A stretch of DNA of 7,845 nt from an uncultured Collinsella sp. (GTDB lineage: Bacteria; Actinomycetota; Coriobacteriia; Coriobacteriales; Coriobacteriaceae). A program made the translations under genes and the position numbers. The notes beneath the pieces are model-generated. The model saw only the letters and a program-made list of their open reading frames with translations. It did no database searches and had not been told where the DNA came from. This document shows, piece by piece, positions 4,118 to 7,845 of this stretch. Position 1 is the first letter of the stretch, and every line of letters starts with the position of its first letter. The DNA lies in assembly GCA_900752345.1 (NCBI GenBank), contig CAADVA010000169.1:1-7845 (forward strand), given 5' to 3'.

Positions 4118-5482
4118 TTACTCGTCAGCGCCAAGCACTTCCACGGCAGCAACAAAAGCTGCCACCTGCTTATCGTCCATCCGCGTGGCCAGGCGCCCCA
4201 CGGGCTCATCGTAGGCGAACTGCACCTTATCGATAAAGCAATCCCAAGCACGCTCATCCACACGCACGGCGGCCTCGCAATACTGGCTGAGCTTTTTGAG
4301 TCCATACCAAAACGCATTCACATGACGCGCGGGGTCCTCATCCAGCACACCATCGTAGCGACGCCCGTTAAACTCACGCATGCGCGTCACGGCAACCTCG
4401 AGCAAGTCGCCGCCCTCGGCCGAAGCCTCATCAACAAGCTCGGGAATCGGAACCTCGCGCCGAACATCATGCCTGGTAGCGCCGTCGTACTCGCCCACCA
4501 ACACATCTTCGTCAAGCCTAGAATCATAGTCGAAATAACTACTGCCCTGGCAAATCCCATGCGGCGAGCCAGAGCCAAACGCGCAGAATAGTCCGCCGTC
4601 GGCAACAACACGACGGTAGGTCTCAAACGACTTTTTAACCTGAGCGAGCAACTCGGAAAGCTCCCCGGCATCGCACGCCATCTCGCACGCAACGCACACA
4701 GACTCGGGCAACGATACCGGCTCCACCGTGCTCCCCGCAACGCGGGCGGCGCGCTCGGCCCGATACGCCTGCGCCGCCAAGCGCGCTCGCTGCGCAGCGC
4801 CACGCACGTTAGTAAGTTCACGTTCCAACGCCACGTCATCAGCTACATCGCCAGCCAAATCGCCCGTAAACCCGTCAGCGCCCTGCGACCCCGTCGCACT
4901 CAGCTCGGACTCAAACGTCGCTGTGATCATACCCGCAAGGTCCGTCGCGTCGGCGGCACAGCGCATCTGCTCCAGCTGTGTACATAGCAGATCGGCATCC
5001 AGAGGCACAGCATCCACAACGCGCACGTCACTCAGGCGCGCCACGTCCTGCAGCACTAAAGCGCCGGCAGCATCGTACGCTGCGCGCGCCCTGTCCGCCG
5101 TATTCGCACGCAGTTTTACCTCGATAAACGAAAGTGTCTGCTCCAGGCGCGTAAGCAGCTCGTCCTTATCCTCCATGCGCAAAAAGGCAGCATAGCGGCG
5201 CTCCATCCGCAGCGGTCCAACAATGCCCGTCTGCTTGCGAGCGCGTGCAAGCGCAGCGCCCTCAACACGACGGATATACCCGTCAACAGCCCGCACGGCA
5301 GACTCGCGCGCAGCGCGCTCGGCGGCCTCGACGCCCCTAAGCACGCCCAGCAGCTCGCGGGAGCGCGCCTTGCGCGCCAACTCCCCGCGATCATACTGCT
5401 CAAGCGCAGCCTGGCGTTTGGCCACCGATTCAAAGCCAAACAGCTCGTCGAGCAGCTCACCAACAGAACGCTCGCCCGCCAT
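4118..5482 (-). CDS. Uncharacterised 454-residue protein downstream of brxL
   Basis: I do not recognise this protein. It starts at ATG 5482 behind AAGGAGG 7 bases upstream, 74 bases after the brxL stop, so it is likely in the same operon. Residues 1-250 are rich in Ala, Arg and Glu and look like long charged helices or coiled coil, with an acidic Gly/Asp-rich stretch near 195-220. Residues 255-454 look globular and carry a cysteine cluster CVACEMAC (263-270) and single Cys at 300, 311, 402 and 415, enough for a possible metal site. Other distinctive segments are GGLFCAFGSGSPHGICQGSSYFDYDSR in part (296-322) and NAFWYGLKKL (389-398). No signal peptide or membrane span is visible. Its place beside brxL suggests a partner in the same process, which is inference. 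Confidence 0.85.
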   Translation of the reverse strand: MAGERSVGELLDELFGFESVAKRQAALEQYDRGELARKARSRELLGVLRGVEAAERAARESAVRAVDGYIRRVEGAALARARKQTGIVGPLRMERRYAAFLRMEDKDELLTRLEQTLSFIEVKLRANTADRARAAYDAAGALVLQDVARLSDVRVVDAVPLDADLLCTQLEQMRCAADATDLAGMITATFESELSATGSQGADGFTGDLAGDVADDVALERELTNVRGAAQRARLAAQAYRAERAARVAGSTVEPVSLPESVCVACEMACDAGELSELLAQVKKSFETYRRVVADGGLFCAFGSGSPHGICQGSSYFDYDSRLDEDVLVGEYDGATRHDVRREVPIPELVDEASAEGGDLLEVAVTRMREFNGRRYDGVLDEDPARHVNAFWYGLKKLSQYCEAAVRVDERAWDCFIDKVQFAYDEPVGRLATRMDDKQVAAFVAAVEVLGADE

Positions 5483-5489
5483 GGCAAGG

Positions 5490-5496
5490 CCTCCTT
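5490..5496 (-). promoter_or_regulatory. Ribosome binding site of the 454-residue protein
   Basis: AAGGAGG on the minus strand ends 7 bases before the ATG at 5482, near-ideal spacing, and fixes this start. Confidence 0.85.
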
Positions 5497-5556
5497 ACCC
5501 GAACACGCCAATACGCTCGCAGGCCCACGCGTACGCAAACCCGCTCGCCCGCACTT

Positions 5557-7818
5557 CTACAGATCCAGCGCCTTCTTCGCGGCATCAACCGGGTCGCCAT
5601 CCATGTAGAACACCGGGCTCAACCCCGAAATAATCTCGGACGAAACACTCTGCAAACCTGCAATAGCGCTCAGCGGCAAAATCACACGCTTGGCGCCGGC
5701 GTTTTTGGCCACGCGCATAATGTCCTCGAGCCCGCGGATCTCGTCCATAGAGCCCGACATGCGCAAGATTCCCGGAATCGCCAGCGCGGGCATCACCGGG
5801 CGATTGCACGCCGCGGAGCAAAGGCCCACAAACTCGGCGAGCGAAACCTCCTCGGACAGGCCCTTGCTCTGCAGGTCGTTGTAGAACAGCAGGTAATCCT
5901 TGGAGCCGATGTGCATGCCCGGCGCCACGCGGTTCGCCAGGTTCACAAAGTTGTCGAACGCGGCCTCCAGGGTATCGCGCACCGGCTTGTTAAAGGCCAC
6001 GCCCTCGTGCTTAAACTTGCACTCGCCGGCAACGGCCTTGTTCTCCAGCTTGTACACGGCGACCTCGCCGCCCTGCGACCTGCCCACGCCAAACACGTGG
6101 CCGGACAGCAACGGCCCGTCGGGAATCAGCGTGTCCTCGCTCTGCTCGGGCACGCGAACCACGTGCACGTCCTGCGGGTTGTCGGCATCCATATAGCCCA
6201 GGTTAACGTCGATAAACTCGACGCCCGCCATAATCTTGAGCTGCTCTTTTACGCGGCGACGGCCCTCGATGGCGTAGTCCAGCAGCCAGCGCACGTCGTC
6301 CTTGTCCATGGCCTCGTCGGGGAACAGCAGCTTGGCCAGACCGCTAAAGGTCTTGCGCACGGCGATCTCGTCACGCTTATTAAAGTCGCTGTTAAAGCGG
6401 AAGTAACGGTCGATATGGTGCGTAAAGTCCTTGCGGCGCATCTCCTTGCAAAACTCCGACAGGCAGTCGGTGATCAGGCCATAATGCCCGGTCAGCAGGC
6501 TCGAGCGCATCTTGGGAATCTCCCAGCCCGGCAGGTAATAGTGGATACGGTCGAAGAAGGCCGAATCGTTGTTAAACTCCGGCGGGAACGGATCAAACAA
6601 GTGCGTGGTCTTAAGGACGTTTTGCACGGTGTCGTTGATGTTGCCCTCAAAGACCATAGAGGCATCGGCGTTAATCTGGTCGCGACCGCGCGCGTAGCTG
6701 CCACTCGCCATGTAGTCCTTCATAATCTGCACGGCATTGGTGTCCTTAAAGCGCATGCCGGCGACCTCGTCGAACGTCACGCAGTCCCAGTGGCCCACCA
6801 AGCCCACGCGGTCGGCGCGCATGGAGTTCATGCGGCCGAACAGGTTGGCCGTGGTGGTCTGGCCGCCCGAAAGCAAGATGGCGTAGGGCGAGACCTCTTT
6901 GTAGATATGGCTCTTACCGGTGCCGCGGGGACCCAGCTCGCACAGGTTGTAGTTGCGCTCGATGAGCGGCACCATACGCTCGATAAAGTGCAGGCGCTCT
7001 TTCTCGGAAAGCTCGCTGGGTTCGTAGCCAGCCGAGCGCAGCAGCATATTGAGCCACTCGTCGCGCGTAAAGTACTGGCGCTCGTCAATCATGGCATCCA
7101 GGTCCAGATTGGGCATCTGGATGGGCGTGAGCGACGCCACGCTAAACGGAGAGTCCTCGGGTCCGCGCTTTTTGCGCTTGGCCTTGGAGCGGCGCGGCGC
7201 ATCGTCGCCAAAGACCTCCATGCCAAACTCGTCTTCCTCATCCACGGGATGACGGTACTCGATGCTCATAATGCACCAAATGCCACCCTGCAGAATCTTG
7301 GAATAGTCGCGCACGTACTCGGCCGGCATTACAAACGGCTCAATAGTCAGATTGGCAAACGACGCCACATAGATATCTTTGTACTCGTCGAGCTTGGCCG
7401 TCACCTTGTCGATGATGGTAAAACGACCCAGCTCGCGGATCTTGGACTTAATGCGCTCGGACTCATCGGGGCGCACGTAGTTATCGGTGAGGATCCTGCG
7501 GATGCGCTCCAAACCCTCTGCCACGGCATCCTCGTCGTCGGTCGAGCAGTACATGCCCAGCAGATACTCCAGTACAAAGGTGGGCACGTTGGCGCCGCGC
7601 TTCATAAGGGCCGTCAGGTCCTTGCGCACGATCTTGCCAGCAAAGTGCTCGAGCAGCTTGCCGTCAAGCCCATCCATGTCGTAGCCGTCGTCCTCGGGGG
7701 CCTCGGCCGCTGCCTGGTCATAGCCATCGGTCGAGGATTCGTCCTCGGCGGGGGCCGCACACCCCTCGGGGGCGCCCGGGCCCGCCCGCCCCGCCGCTGG
7801 CAAGGGCTTTGGCATCAT
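5557..7818 (-). CDS. brxL: BrxL: BREX-associated AAA+ ATPase with Lon-like C-terminal domain
   Basis: A 753-residue protein of the BrxL (TIGR02688) family, a phage-restriction factor that forms AAA+ rings on DNA in BREX systems. In order: a low-complexity acidic N-terminal extension (1-47); the family N-terminus from MDGLDGKLLEHFAGKIVRKD (48-67); the N-terminal domain (about 50-190); a charged linker; Walker A GPRGTGKSH (296-304); Walker B CVTFDEV (346-352); sensor and arginine-finger region FFDRIHYYLPGWEIP (421-435); and a Lon-like domain (about 555-745). The position of the Lon catalytic lysine reads as Glu (RGLEDI, E698), so proteolysis is unlikely. The chosen ATG lacks a clear ribosome binding site and the frame stays open to the right edge, so the true start could be upstream, or at M48 (7677), where known BrxL proteins begin. 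It is longer than the usual length of roughly 700 residues. Confidence 0.92.
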   Translation of the reverse strand: MMPKPLPAAGRAGPGAPEGCAAPAEDESSTDGYDQAAAEAPEDDGYDMDGLDGKLLEHFAGKIVRKDLTALMKRGANVPTFVLEYLLGMYCSTDDEDAVAEGLERIRRILTDNYVRPDESERIKSKIRELGRFTIIDKVTAKLDEYKDIYVASFANLTIEPFVMPAEYVRDYSKILQGGIWCIMSIEYRHPVDEEDEFGMEVFGDDAPRRSKAKRKKRGPEDSPFSVASLTPIQMPNLDLDAMIDERQYFTRDEWLNMLLRSAGYEPSELSEKERLHFIERMVPLIERNYNLCELGPRGTGKSHIYKEVSPYAILLSGGQTTTANLFGRMNSMRADRVGLVGHWDCVTFDEVAGMRFKDTNAVQIMKDYMASGSYARGRDQINADASMVFEGNINDTVQNVLKTTHLFDPFPPEFNNDSAFFDRIHYYLPGWEIPKMRSSLLTGHYGLITDCLSEFCKEMRRKDFTHHIDRYFRFNSDFNKRDEIAVRKTFSGLAKLLFPDEAMDKDDVRWLLDYAIEGRRRVKEQLKIMAGVEFIDVNLGYMDADNPQDVHVVRVPEQSEDTLIPDGPLLSGHVFGVGRSQGGEVAVYKLENKAVAGECKFKHEGVAFNKPVRDTLEAAFDNFVNLANRVAPGMHIGSKDYLLFYNDLQSKGLSEEVSLAEFVGLCSAACNRPVMPALAIPGILRMSGSMDEIRGLEDIMRVAKNAGAKRVILPLSAIAGLQSVSSEIISGLSPVFYMDGDPVDAAKKALDL

Positions 7819-7845
7819 TGGCGGGAACGCTCTTCTCGCCAGGTA

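Noticed and set aside
3965..4591. Plus-strand open frame of 208 codons opposite the 454- and 70-residue genes
   Set aside because: It is a long shadow in GC-rich DNA. The minus-strand genes have good ribosome binding sites and operon spacing, and the plus-strand product shows no recognisable motif.
5484..5496. RNA C as an antisense regulator of the 454-residue gene
   Set aside because: Its ribosome binding site also reads GGAGGCC, giving 7 complementary bases, but five of these are the Shine-Dalgarno itself. The match is shorter than at the DUF3800 gene and expected fairly often by chance; it also cautions against over-reading the 9-base match.

Overview
The window looks like chromosome from a high-GC actinobacterium of the class Coriobacteriia, perhaps Collinsella-like. 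This is an inference from the GC-rich third codon positions and the protein flavour, not from a marker gene. Most genes are clearly GC-rich. The stretch from about 2665 to 3870 is visibly poorer in GC and looks like an acquired insert.

Layout: (1) 1-725, minus: the N-terminal 241 codons of a PPP-type metallophosphoesterase that runs off the left edge. (2) 726-978: a divergent promoter region. (3) 979-2580, plus: a complete CPA1-type cation/proton antiporter with two C-terminal RCK_C-like domains, followed by a long imperfect hairpin at 2592-2664. (4) 2665-3192: no protein gene, but the densest regulatory stretch of the window. It holds three related small-RNA units, each with its own promoter, a 5' hairpin, a conserved UCCAAG linker and an intrinsic terminator. 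One points left (2707-2762) and two point right (2881-2936 and 3117-3173). A strong promoter at 3047-3075 has a near-perfect LexA (SOS) box in its spacer, and a weaker LexA-like box lies in the promoter of the leftward RNA. (5) 3193-3870, plus: a DUF3800 protein (predicted RNase H-like fold) whose ribosome binding site starts 8 bases after the last U-tract. (6) 3878-7818, minus: an operon-like set, in transcription order brxL, then a 454-residue protein of unknown function, then a 70-residue acidic protein. It converges on the DUF3800 gene with only 7 bases between the stop codons.

How the parts may work together: the DUF3800 gene and its RNAs resemble a compact, DNA-damage-responsive module. 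The rightward RNA C carries a 9-base perfect complement to the DUF3800 Shine-Dalgarno region, and its terminator sits between promoter and gene. An attenuation or antisense control reminiscent of SOS-regulated RNA/toxin pairs such as symE/symR or tisB/istR is therefore plausible, but unproven. As I recall, structured RNAs near DUF3800 genes were reported as candidate motifs in comparative-genomics surveys (DUF3800-I and following). I cannot tell which class, if any, this one matches. The brxL operon next door is a BREX-related phage-defence component. No other BREX core gene is visible here, so it is either the tail of a larger locus to the right or a stand-alone BrxL with two uncharacterised partners.
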